From assembly GCA_019307665.1 (NCBI GenBank), contig JAFDJC010000006.1:1-24059 (forward strand): DNA of 24,059 nucleotides, read 5' to 3'. Position numbers and translations under genes: made by a program. Each line of letters opens with the position of its first letter. Position 1 is the first letter of the stretch. Below are positions 6,393 through 14,006 of this stretch, one piece after another. Under the pieces are notes generated by a model. It was not told the origin of the DNA. It was given only the letters and a program-made list of their open reading frames with translations, and did not search any database. Source of the DNA: Deltaproteobacteria bacterium. GTDB taxonomy: Bacteria > Desulfobacterota > Desulfobacteria > Desulfobacterales > SURF-7.

Positions 6393-7334
6393 ATGAGGTC
6401 AACAAATTTTAACAAATATATAAATAGCGGGACAGATGAGTGTGTCTGGATGAAAGCCGGTGTAGTCAAACAAAAATTATGTGCAAAAGAATTTAACTGC
6501 ACGGAATGCACTTATGATACTGCTCTCAGGAAAACGGCCCATGAAAATAAAAGACTTGAAAAAACCGGGAAACATCCGAAAGGAAAAAGAAAGAATATAG
6601 TTTTCTGGGAGGAGAAGATCAGGAATCTTCCGCCTGTAAAACAGCCCTGCCTGCACTACATGAAAGGTCGCATTAGTTTCAAACCCTGCACTAACGAATA
6701 CAGGTGCGGAAGCTGTGAGTTTGACCAATATTTTCTTGATCAGTATGCGGTTCATGCGGCGGTCAGACCGGTCGATGTGCTTGAGATTGATGGATTTAAA
6801 GTCCCTCAGGGTTTCTATTTTCATAAGGGGCATACATGGATAAAAATGGAAGAAGGATCTGAAGTTCGGATTGGTCTAGATGATTTTGCGTTAAAGATTT
6901 TCGGGCCTGTTGACCGTATTGAGGCACCCCTTCTCGGAAAGGAGATAAAGCAGGGGCGAAAGGATATTTCAATAACCCGTGGGCCGCTAAAAGCTGAACT
7001 GCTTTCACCTATTAGCGGTGTTGTGGTTGAAATCAACAGCAGGCTCAGGAATCGGGGAGAACCTGCAAACATGGATCCATATTCGGATGGATGGGTGGTA
7101 AGGATTCATTCGAGCAATCTTCGACAGGAGCTTAAAAACCTTATGATGGGTGATGAAACAAAAGCATTTATCAGACAGGAATCAGACCGTCTTTATGATG
7201 TAATCGAAGAAGCAACAGGCCCCCTAGCCGCGGATGGAGGTCATCCCATCAATGATATCTTTGGAACTATTCCCGAAATAGGTTGGGAGAAGCTTGTCCG
7301 GCTTTTCCTTGCTCCGGACAATCCCAAGGATTGA
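6393..7334 (+). CDS. Cys-repeat protein with GcvH-like domain, copy 2
   Basis: This 313-residue paralogue of the preceding gene keeps both C-x12-C-x5-C-x2-C modules (Cys17/30/36/39, starting CVWMKAGVV, and Cys86/99/105/108) and the GcvH-like block (GFYFHKGHTWIKME, VRIGLDDFALKIFG, LSPISGVVVEIN, DPYSDGWVV), then the same GPLAADGG tail. The lipoyl position is not conserved: seven residues before the S of SPISG there is Pro, and the only nearby Lys is at -5. It is therefore unlikely to be lipoylated at the usual site. It follows copy 1 after 73 bases with GGGAGAAGG before the ATG and no visible promoter or terminator between, so the pair is probably one sigma-54-driven transcript from a gene duplication. 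It ends six bases from a convergent gene. Confidence 0.85.
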   Translation: MRSTNFNKYINSGTDECVWMKAGVVKQKLCAKEFNCTECTYDTALRKTAHENKRLEKTGKHPKGKRKNIVFWEEKIRNLPPVKQPCLHYMKGRISFKPCTNEYRCGSCEFDQYFLDQYAVHAAVRPVDVLEIDGFKVPQGFYFHKGHTWIKMEEGSEVRIGLDDFALKIFGPVDRIEAPLLGKEIKQGRKDISITRGPLKAELLSPISGVVVEINSRLRNRGEPANMDPYSDGWVVRIHSSNLRQELKNLMMGDETKAFIRQESDRLYDVIEEATGPLAADGGHPINDIFGTIPEIGWEKLVRLFLAPDNPKD

Positions 7335-7340
7335 CCAACT

Positions 7341-7898
7341 TTAAACCTGGAGCCTTTCCACCTCATCATCAAGGAGCTTTTTGCAGTACCTGCAGAGCTG
7401 GTTCGATTTCCCATCAACATCGTTTATACTGCGGCTGTAGCGCATAATGCAACTTTTATCCTTGCAATGCCTTAGTTTAAAAGTATGGCCAAGCTCGTGC
7501 AGGGCTTCCTTAACAACCCTGAGCTTCAGAGCCTTTTCCCTTTCCATGGAGGGGAGCTCTTTGGTTAGCCTGTATGTTGATATAATGCATGTTTTACCGC
7601 CAAGCTGTGCTTCTCCAAATACATGTGTAAGGATAGGGATGAAAAGATCGTACTCAGTTATTGCCAGCACCTTTATCGCGTTAACAGGCGCCCTTTCAGC
7701 CAGTTTTTCCAGGATGATAGTGGAATAATACTGGTTCCTCTTGAAATCAATTGCAAAATCTATATTTTCCAGAAGTGGTATTGTTTTAGTTTCATAGCCG
7801 AAAAACTTTTTAATTTCACGGCCGACAAGTGATAGAATATCGGGATCCTGTGAACCAGCAGGAGAGATGACGATACTGTTTTCCGAAAGGGAGTTCAA
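7341..7898 (-). CDS. amzA: Archaemetzincin-type zinc metalloprotease
   Basis: The 185-residue product shows the archaemetzincin signature: HELGHTFKLRH (134-144), then C145-x4-C150-x-M152 and, 16 residues on, C169-x2-C172. The three histidines bind the catalytic zinc and Glu135 is the general base; the four cysteines bind a second zinc. The residue between the second and third zinc histidines that is normally Gly in metzincins is Lys here (Lys141). The N-terminus (IVISPAGSQDPDILSLVGREI) fits the family start. The start codon is TTG, overlapping the stop of the upstream response regulator as TTGA, which indicates translational coupling. It is the last gene of a kinase-regulator-protease operon. 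There is no signal peptide, so it is cytoplasmic. Physiological substrates of bacterial archaemetzincins are unknown. Confidence 0.85.
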   Translation of the reverse strand: MNSLSENSIVISPAGSQDPDILSLVGREIKKFFGYETKTIPLLENIDFAIDFKRNQYYSTIILEKLAERAPVNAIKVLAITEYDLFIPILTHVFGEAQLGGKTCIISTYRLTKELPSMEREKALKLRVVKEALHELGHTFKLRHCKDKSCIMRYSRSINDVDGKSNQLCRYCKKLLDDEVERLQV

Positions 7899-9238
7899 AC
7901 CGTCTTTTCAATTTTATAAAGTTTTAGTTTACTGTAAAGCGTAGAACGATCAATTTCGAGGATCTTCGCGCTTTTCGAAATGTTCCAGTTGTTCTTGTTA
8001 AGTATCTCTGTGATATGTTCTTTTTCAATATCCTTCAAAGATTTTTCCTTGCGAACCACCGATTTTTCCCGGCTGAAAATGGGAAGGTCTTCCGGTCCCA
8101 TGATTCGACTTTTGGCAATAACGACTCCCCTTTCAATGGCATTTTGAAGTTCTCTGACATTTCCCGGCCAATCATAAAGCATCATTTCATCCATTGCCTC
8201 GCGATTTATCCTGTCGACTTGCCTGTTGGTTTCCTGGGAAAAACGATTTAGAAAGTGTTCGGCAATTAGAAGGATGTCGTCTTTGCGTTCGTGAAGTGGC
8301 GGCATTTGAAATGTTATCACATTAAGCCGATAGTACAGGTCTTTTCTAAACCTCTCTTCTTTTATGGCCTTTTCCAGATTTCTGTTGGTTGCTGCTATCA
8401 CACGAAAATCCGCCTCTATCGGCTGGGTGCCTCCCACACGATAGAGAACATGATCTTCCAGTACCCTTAGAAGATCTATCTGCATTCTCATGCTGATTTC
8501 TCCAATCTCATCCAAAAAAAGCGTTCCTCCGTGGGCCAGTTCCAGACGGCCCTTCTTGGTTTCCTTCGCGTCAGTAAAAGCTCCTTTCTGATAGCCGAAG
8601 AGTTCGCTTTCCATAAGGTGCTCAGGGATAGCGCCGCAGTTGACCATAACAAAAGGACACGTACTTCGCTGGCTGTTAGTATGTATTGCCTTAGCGGCCA
8701 GACCTTTGCCGGTGCCTGTTTCACCTGTAATTAGAATTGTCGAATTAGATGGAGCAACATCCTGGATAAGGTCAAAAACCTCCTGCATTGGTTTGGATTG
8801 TCCGATCATGCTCTCAAATCGGGTGCGATCCTTGTGCTGCTGCCTGAGAAATAAATTTTCCCGTACCTGCGCCTGGCTTTCCGTGATTTTTTCAATAATA
8901 ATGCCCAGCTCGCTTGGATCAAAAGGTTTGAGCAGGTAATCGCGAGCGCCGTTTTTCATTGCTTCAATAGCAGTTGAAATCGAACCATATGCTGTGATCA
9001 TGACAACTGCGACATCGGGATCGTTTTCATTCACATATTTCAATAGCTCAAGGCCGCTCATTCCTTCCATTTTGATATCGACAATTAAAATGTCATACTT
9101 GGAAGATTTACTTTTTTCCAAAGCTTCTTCACCACTAGACGCTTTTTTCACTTCGTAACCATCACGTTCCAGCCAACCGGCAAGGGATTCACGCATTATC
9201 AGTTCATCATCAACTATAAGTACCCTAGTCGCCCCCAT
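7895..9238 (-). CDS. NtrC-family sigma-54 response regulator
   Basis: With the start at 9238 the protein has 447 residues. This ATG has GGAGG seven bases upstream and gives a product starting just before the first receiver strand; the frame is open further upstream but without a good site. Receiver: Asp10/Asp11, phospho-acceptor Asp54, Thr82 and Lys104 in LLKPF. The central AAA+ domain has Walker A GETGTGKG (172-179), the sigma-54 contact loop as GAFTDA (219-224, Asp in place of the second Gly), Walker B TLFLDEIG (about 239-246) and an R-finger region. The C-terminus is a Fis-type HTH (AAKILEIDRSTLYSKLKLY). It overlaps the 3' end of the kinase gene by 14 bases and should be its partner. Likely targets are the sigma-54 promoters near 5329 and possibly 4558 (inference). 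Confidence 0.93.
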   Translation of the reverse strand: MGATRVLIVDDELIMRESLAGWLERDGYEVKKASSGEEALEKSKSSKYDILIVDIKMEGMSGLELLKYVNENDPDVAVVMITAYGSISTAIEAMKNGARDYLLKPFDPSELGIIIEKITESQAQVRENLFLRQQHKDRTRFESMIGQSKPMQEVFDLIQDVAPSNSTILITGETGTGKGLAAKAIHTNSQRSTCPFVMVNCGAIPEHLMESELFGYQKGAFTDAKETKKGRLELAHGGTLFLDEIGEISMRMQIDLLRVLEDHVLYRVGGTQPIEADFRVIAATNRNLEKAIKEERFRKDLYYRLNVITFQMPPLHERKDDILLIAEHFLNRFSQETNRQVDRINREAMDEMMLYDWPGNVRELQNAIERGVVIAKSRIMGPEDLPIFSREKSVVRKEKSLKDIEKEHITEILNKNNWNISKSAKILEIDRSTLYSKLKLYKIEKTV

Positions 9239-10793
9239 TTGGTCCTCCATCCACATTATGTGATTGAAAAAGCGGTAGCCTGATAATGAAAGAGGTACCG
9301 GCTTCATTTCCGTAATCCAGGCTAATCGATCCTCCGTGTTCCTGTATGATCCCATATGCTACGGAAAGCCCCAGCCCAACTCCTTTCCCTTTTTTTTTAG
9401 TCGTAAAAAACGGCTCAAAGAGCCTGGATCGGTTTTCCATCGGAATGCCTATTCCAGTATCCCGAAAGGAGACAACCATCTCATTGTCCTTCAGGGAGTA
9501 ATTTGTTTCAATATACAGGGAACCCTTGCCTTTTACCTCTATGGCTTCTACTCCGTTGGAAACAAAATTCATGAAGACCTGCTGGAGTTGGTCTTCCGAG
9601 CCGATCAGGTCCGGCACATCCGGATTGAGGCTTTTAACAACCTTAACCCGGTTGATTTTAAGAAGGTTTGAATTCAGAAAAAGGATTTTTTCTATAAGCT
9701 GGTTGATATTTACTTTCCGCAGTTCCATTCTGGATTGGCGCGAAAAGGCCAAAAGGTTTGATACGATCCTGCTTATCCGTTCTGTTTCAGTTTCCATAAG
9801 ATCAAGGTACTGGTTGAACTGTGCCTTATTCTTCATGCTGGATTTCTCTTCATCAATAATACGCTTCATGAGTTTGGTAAGATTGAGGACCCCCGCTATC
9901 GGGTTGTTTATTTCATGGACAACAGAAGCCGACAACTTCCCGAGAGAAGCCATTTTATCCTGATGAAGGAGTTTGTCATGGGTTTCTTTCAGCTGTTTGG
10001 TACGTTCCTCGACCAACCTTTCAAGACGACGAGTAATCTCCTCTTCATCTTTTTTGCGCTTTGTAATGTCACGGCTGATTTCTACAAATTTTGATATCTT
10101 GCCGTCTTTTTCCCAGACAGGGAATGTACTCACTTCGATATACCGGGGATCTCCCTTTCTGTTTATTCTGGTGATAACCTGCCGATGCGGTCTCTTATTT
10201 TTTATGACATCATTGAGCGGACAGGTTATAGCCTCTATACTGCACTGCTGATCAAGGCCCTGAAAAATCTTGTGGCATTTTTTACCGATCACCTCTTCAT
10301 GCAAATATCCCATCTTTTCCAGAAATGCGTCATTTACTTCGACTATGTCCATTTCCGGTGTAATAACGACTATAAAGTCCTGGATACCGTTCAGGATGGT
10401 TTCTATTTCTTCATTTCTCGCCCTGAGTTTTTGCTCCTCAATCGCGATTGCCTTCCAGAAAAGTTCAAAAGCGTGATAGGAAAGTGCACGTATGTTACCT
10501 GGTTTTGTTGCAAGAATGTCTTCAAGGATATCCTGCTCGGGAGTGAGAATTACAATAAGATGTATTTCATATTCAGGGGAATATAATTTATGGTAGTCGC
10601 TCACTGTAAGGAGATTCATTTTTCGGGCTACCAGCATGCCGGGACTGTTTGTTTCAGTGTCTGCGACAGCTACAAACCTGGCATTTACCTCACCCCTCTT
10701 GTAGTCGATAGTACCTTTTTCAAGGAGTTCCTTGCAGTATTTGCCGCCGCCGACTATGGCTATATTTATGATTGAAGCCTTTTGGTTCGGCAT
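9225..10793 (-). CDS. Sensor histidine kinase with Rossmann-like N-terminus and PAS
   Basis: The 522-residue kinase has no membrane segments. Residues about 8-115 look like a nucleotide-binding Rossmann domain (IAIVGGGKYCKELLEKG, then VAVAD at the end of strand 2). A PAS domain follows (about 128-245) with a cysteine group, C173-H, C184 and C191-P. After a coiled coil (about 245-280) come HisKA with phospho-acceptor His293 (VVHEINNPIAG) and the HATPase domain with N-box (NFVSNGVEAIE), DTGIGIP and GKGVGLGLS. It is first in an operon with its response regulator and the archaemetzincin. The N-terminal domain suggests sensing of a cytoplasmic dinucleotide or metabolite, and the cysteines suggest redox or metal input; both are inferences. 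Only a weak ribosome-binding site (GGGAA) is seen. Confidence 0.92.
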   Translation of the reverse strand: MPNQKASIINIAIVGGGKYCKELLEKGTIDYKRGEVNARFVAVADTETNSPGMLVARKMNLLTVSDYHKLYSPEYEIHLIVILTPEQDILEDILATKPGNIRALSYHAFELFWKAIAIEEQKLRARNEEIETILNGIQDFIVVITPEMDIVEVNDAFLEKMGYLHEEVIGKKCHKIFQGLDQQCSIEAITCPLNDVIKNKRPHRQVITRINRKGDPRYIEVSTFPVWEKDGKISKFVEISRDITKRKKDEEEITRRLERLVEERTKQLKETHDKLLHQDKMASLGKLSASVVHEINNPIAGVLNLTKLMKRIIDEEKSSMKNKAQFNQYLDLMETETERISRIVSNLLAFSRQSRMELRKVNINQLIEKILFLNSNLLKINRVKVVKSLNPDVPDLIGSEDQLQQVFMNFVSNGVEAIEVKGKGSLYIETNYSLKDNEMVVSFRDTGIGIPMENRSRLFEPFFTTKKKGKGVGLGLSVAYGIIQEHGGSISLDYGNEAGTSFIIRLPLFQSHNVDGGPNGGD

Positions 10794-11364
10794 AACAAAA
10801 TATTCCCAGTAATATTATGTAATTATTGCTTTCTCTGAGCATTAAAAAGTCAGGTATTGCCTTTCTCTGCCAGCTAATGAAATTAAGATTTATCACGCGA
10901 AAATGGCTGTTTCAAGACTAATTTTATACTGGCCTTTCCCCAATTTTTTTACGTTTAAAAAAGAAATGGATAGCACACGCTACCAGGACAACTCGTGTCC
11001 GGGTGTGCCGGCACAAAAAGTCTTTGTTTACTTATAGCAAAAATGGAAGGTTAATGAACCCAAAAAAAATATGACATTTTGTATCATGTCAACCCTGCCT
11101 CACTGATCGGCAAAGGAACTTACCAATTAAGGGTTTGGCTTGAGCGAAGATGAACAAAACCAAAAGGAGACTGAGTTCCATTGAGTTCTTCGAATGAGAT
11201 CACCATTTATAAATCCAGTTTTCAATTGTAATTCTCTAAATAATCTACCCCAAGTATTGATTCGTTAAGCTTGTGGTGAAAAACTATAACTAGATTGTTG
11301 CTTCCTGCCAACATTTCATATATGTACTATTAAAAATAAAAATGACGATATCCCAAATATTTTT
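10794..11364. other. Divergent intergenic region with palindromes
   Basis: This region separates the kinase operon (minus) from the CDP-alcohol phosphatidyltransferase gene (plus). It has no supported gene. It holds a nested GC-rich palindrome: GCACAC (10973-10978)/GTGTGC (11003-11008) around GGACA (10986-10990)/TGTCC (10996-11000), overlapped by a perfect TGTGCCGGCACA (11004-11015). A separate dyad TGACAT-8-ATGTCA lies at 11072-11091. These could be operators or an RNA fold. No consensus promoter could be fixed in either direction. Confidence 0.5.
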
Positions 11365-12813
11365 ATGGAAAAACCGTATAAAATCCCAAAAAAAATTACA
11401 GCTATTCTGATATATGCTCGCCCTCTACTTGTTTTCAGCGGTATGTTGTTCGCTGTCTCTGTTATGCTCACACGGAATCCAATCCTTTATTTGCTAGGCG
11501 TTTTAATGATATTTACGTCAATGGTTTTCGATCTGGTGGATGGGTGGTTTGCAGCCCGTTTTAGCCCGGACAGTGCATTCGCACACCTTGCTGACCGCAT
11601 AATGGATAAACTGGTTTATTCAATTATCTTCCCCCTTATATCCGTGGGAATGATATGGCGTATCCTTTTTATTTCACCCAAACATACAAAAGTTGAGCTA
11701 CTGCATGCCATATTTGTTCTGTTTTTATGTATAACCGTTCTTGTTCGAGATAATTTTGCCTCATTTATGCGTGAATTCGCTATTCGGAAAGGGCAGGAAC
11801 CAGAACCCACCGAGTTTACACGGCTTCGAACGATCGTTGCCGCGCCTCTCGGCGCGCTTTTATATGCGCACGCTTTTTATATTCCGGACGGCCCATCTCT
11901 GAAAATCTATTCGTGGATTTCCTGGATGGGTAATATACCGATTCGTGGATTTTTCATATGCGAGATCATCTTTCTCATCATCAATTTTAGTTCAATTGCC
12001 GGATACTGCAAAAAATACGGTACGTATTGCTTAGACGAGCTTTGCCTTGGCAACACGCATCTCCGAAGGAGAATTTTGTCTTTCTTCCCCAATGCACTGA
12101 CGGTTATGAACGCAATTATGGGCCTGCTGTCAGTTTTTTTTGCGTACCAGGGAAGAATCAAAGAAGCTTTCCTTATTATGATCGGAGCGGCCATTTTTGA
12201 CAAACTAGACGGTGCAATGGCAAGAAAACTTGGACTCGTCGATCCTGTTCCTCCGTCAAATAATAAACTTCACATCACTTTCGGGGGCATAATGGACGAT
12301 ATTGCCGATACCGTCAGTTTCTGTATCGCGCCTGCATGGATCTATTATATATGCTTATCAAGCCATTCAGATCGCACTTTTCTTCATTTGCCGATCAGCA
12401 TCATTGCCTCTATATATACGGTGTTTGGCGTTACCCGGCTGATCTATTTTACTCTAGATAAAAATCCTACTCCAGGATACTTCAAAGGCATGCCGACACC
12501 TGCAGCGGCTCTCTTTGTTCTCTCTCCACTGATCATTTTTATGGAGTCTGTATCTCAAGGATCAGAATATATTTGTTTCTGGTATTATTTTTGTTCAGGC
12601 ATAATGATTGCGGCAGCGATCTTTATGAATCTTTATCCAGCGAAATATGTTCACGTCGGTCGTTTGATGGACAGAAATCCATGGATTGGAAAGATCGATA
12701 TCCCCCTGGTGCTTCTTTTTGCACTGACACCATATCTTGGATATTTCGCATTTACCCAGCTATTCCTATATGCTATCTCGCCTTTGCTAAAAAAATTCAA
12801 AACCGGGCATTAA
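11365..12813 (+). CDS. Tandem-domain CDP-alcohol phosphatidyltransferase
   Basis: The 482-residue integral membrane protein contains two CDP-alcohol phosphatidyltransferase domains in one chain. Domain 2 (about 235-480) has the intact motif D279-x2-D282-G-x2-A-R287, then after a longer insert G307-x3-D311-x3-D315 (FGGIMDDIADTVSF), as in phosphatidylserine synthases. Domain 1 (about 10-215) has D56-x2-D59-G, D77-x3-D81 and an overall PgsA-like look (DLVDGWFAARF), but the usual Arg is shifted by one (AAR) and the Gly four residues before D77 is Ala73. The four metal-binding Asp are kept in both. The family joins a CDP-activated lipid to an alcohol acceptor at the inner membrane. Domain 1 may be altered in activity. 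Single-domain family members are about 180-250 residues, so this is a true fusion. The ribosome-binding site is weak. Confidence 0.85.
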   Translation: MEKPYKIPKKITAILIYARPLLVFSGMLFAVSVMLTRNPILYLLGVLMIFTSMVFDLVDGWFAARFSPDSAFAHLADRIMDKLVYSIIFPLISVGMIWRILFISPKHTKVELLHAIFVLFLCITVLVRDNFASFMREFAIRKGQEPEPTEFTRLRTIVAAPLGALLYAHAFYIPDGPSLKIYSWISWMGNIPIRGFFICEIIFLIINFSSIAGYCKKYGTYCLDELCLGNTHLRRRILSFFPNALTVMNAIMGLLSVFFAYQGRIKEAFLIMIGAAIFDKLDGAMARKLGLVDPVPPSNNKLHITFGGIMDDIADTVSFCIAPAWIYYICLSSHSDRTFLHLPISIIASIYTVFGVTRLIYFTLDKNPTPGYFKGMPTPAAALFVLSPLIIFMESVSQGSEYICFWYYFCSGIMIAAAIFMNLYPAKYVHVGRLMDRNPWIGKIDIPLVLLFALTPYLGYFAFTQLFLYAISPLLKKFKTGH

Positions 12814-12873
12814 AGCGATTTGGCTGTTCATTTTAAGCACACCTACTAACTCCTAACAAATGAAGGTGATTAC

Positions 12874-13032
12874 ATGGACACAAACAATGATCTCTATCGA
12901 AAGTTGCAGAAGCACATTGATAACATGCTGGTTGGGTTATCCTCCTCTGAATATATTTTATTGGAAAATGATAAGCCCACTGTTGCACGAAGTAAAAAGT
13001 CAAACGGAAACACCGAAAAAGGCAGGGAGTGA
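12874..13032 (+). pseudogene. Small ORF, likely 5' remnant of a truncated gene
   Basis: This 52-residue frame starts MDTNNDLYRKLQKHIDNMLV and has GAAGGTGAT seven bases upstream, a better site than any start of the overlapping 88-codon frame at 12860. The opening resembles, from memory, the N-termini of longer deltaproteobacterial iron-sulfur proteins (a D-x-Y-R-x-L-Q-x-H pattern). The sequence then becomes low in conserved features, K/N/E-rich, and stops. It is probably a truncated and decayed gene. A short expressed peptide cannot be excluded. Confidence 0.4.
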
Positions 13033-13337
13033 AAAAACACCTACCATAAGCTTGTCCTTAGGATACCGGCAACGAATTGCCGGTACCAGCCATCATCCAT
13101 TTTATCGTCTTACAAAAATCTTTTGAAAGTTCCCAAAAAAATGACTTTTTCACCTGCCAGTCCAGCTAAACAACAAAATTTATTGCTTTTGCAAATGTTT
13201 GAGCATTGTTTTTGGGAAAATTCTGTAATTTTATAACATACGGCAAAATTACCGTTGTTGAGTGCTGAAGATGCAATAAATTTCCAGGGCTAATACGCTT
13301 ATTATATTTATTTTAGGAATTTTATTTAAAAAAGTTC
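13033..13337. other. Intergenic stretch with a strong hairpin
   Basis: No gene is supported. At 13064-13085 there is a perfect nine-base-pair hairpin, TACCGGCAA-CGAA-TTGCCGGTA, with a GNRA-compatible four-base loop. It lacks a following T-run, so it is not a standard intrinsic terminator; it may protect a 3' end or be a mobile-repeat relic. The remaining sequence is AT-rich. Confidence 0.5.
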
Positions 13338-13366
13338 TTGACAGGGCAAAATAAAACGATAATAAC
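13338..13366 (+). promoter_or_regulatory. Candidate promoter of the metF/hdr operon
   Basis: A perfect -35 TTGACA (13338-13343) is followed after 17 bases by AATAAC (13361-13366), a poor -10. A perfect TATAAT lies at 13367-13372 but 23 bases away, too far for standard spacing. This leaves the true -10 uncertain and suggests a promoter that needs an activator, which would suit the MerR-type HTH protein encoded first in the operon. Confidence 0.4.
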
Positions 13367-13420
13367 TATAATATCTAAAATAAACATAACCGTTCCCAAG
13401 GCAAAGAGGAGGTATTCGTG

Positions 13421-13996
13421 ATGGACGATACTATGACCGTATTTACCGCCAGTAAATATTGCAATGTGTCATCAAAAACTATTATCAACTGGGTGGAGGC
13501 CGGCCACATTAAGGCATATAAAACTGTTGGCGGACATCGCAGGATCAAAAAAAATGATCTGGAAGTGTTCATGCTGGATCAGGGGATTCCTATTCCCGAA
13601 CAAAAAGAGGAAACAGACAGGAAAAAAATCCTGGTGGTTGATGATGATTTAATCATTGTGGAGTCGATTGTTCAGGCCCTTGAAGAAGATGAATATAACT
13701 ATGAAGTCATTTCAGCGTCAGATGGTTTTGAGGCGGGTCTGCAGGTCAATCATTTTAATCCGGATATTTTGATACTGGATATCATGATGCCGGATATAAA
13801 AGGGTATGAAGTCTGTAAAAAGATTAAATCCAATAAAGATAGCCGGCATACGAAAATTATCGTCCTGTCCGCATATCTTGATGAGGAGAAATTCAAACAG
13901 ATGAAGGATAATGGAGCGGATGTCTGTTTCTCAAAACCCTTGCCCCTGTCAAAACTCAAGGACGAAGTGGCAAAATTACTTGGACTAAAAGAATAG
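13421..13996 (+). CDS. MerR-type HTH-receiver fusion regulator
   Basis: The 191-residue protein has an N-terminal MerR/excisionase-type winged HTH (about 3-50: VFTASKYCNVSSKTIINWV, then GGHRRIKKNDLEVFM) joined through a short linker to a CheY-like receiver (about 68-188: ILVVDDDLIIVES, phospho-acceptor Asp in ILILDIMMPD, ILS/VLSAY, SKPLP). This reverses the usual order of output after receiver. ATG at 13421 is chosen over GTG at 13418 because AGGAGG (13407-13412) is then eight bases away. It is the first gene of the hdr/met operon and its stop overlaps the next gene's GGAGG. The PAS sensor at the operon's far end is the obvious candidate partner, although a kinase domain is not visible inside the window. 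Confidence 0.9.
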   Translation: MDDTMTVFTASKYCNVSSKTIINWVEAGHIKAYKTVGGHRRIKKNDLEVFMLDQGIPIPEQKEETDRKKILVVDDDLIIVESIVQALEEDEYNYEVISASDGFEAGLQVNHFNPDILILDIMMPDIKGYEVCKKIKSNKDSRHTKIIVLSAYLDEEKFKQMKDNGADVCFSKPLPLSKLKDEVAKLLGLKE

Positions 13997-14006
13997 GAGG
14001 CAAATC

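Noticed and set aside
11150..11197. 15-codon ORF beginning MNKTKRRLSS
   Set aside because: Too short to judge, no clear ribosome-binding site and no family signal; treated as chance.
13064..13085. Intrinsic terminator
   Set aside because: The hairpin is strong but has no T-run on either strand directly after it.
12860..13126. 88-codon ORF overlapping the small remnant
   Set aside because: Its start lacks a ribosome-binding site and the protein shows no family features; the frame from 12874 has the better start and a recognisable N-terminus.
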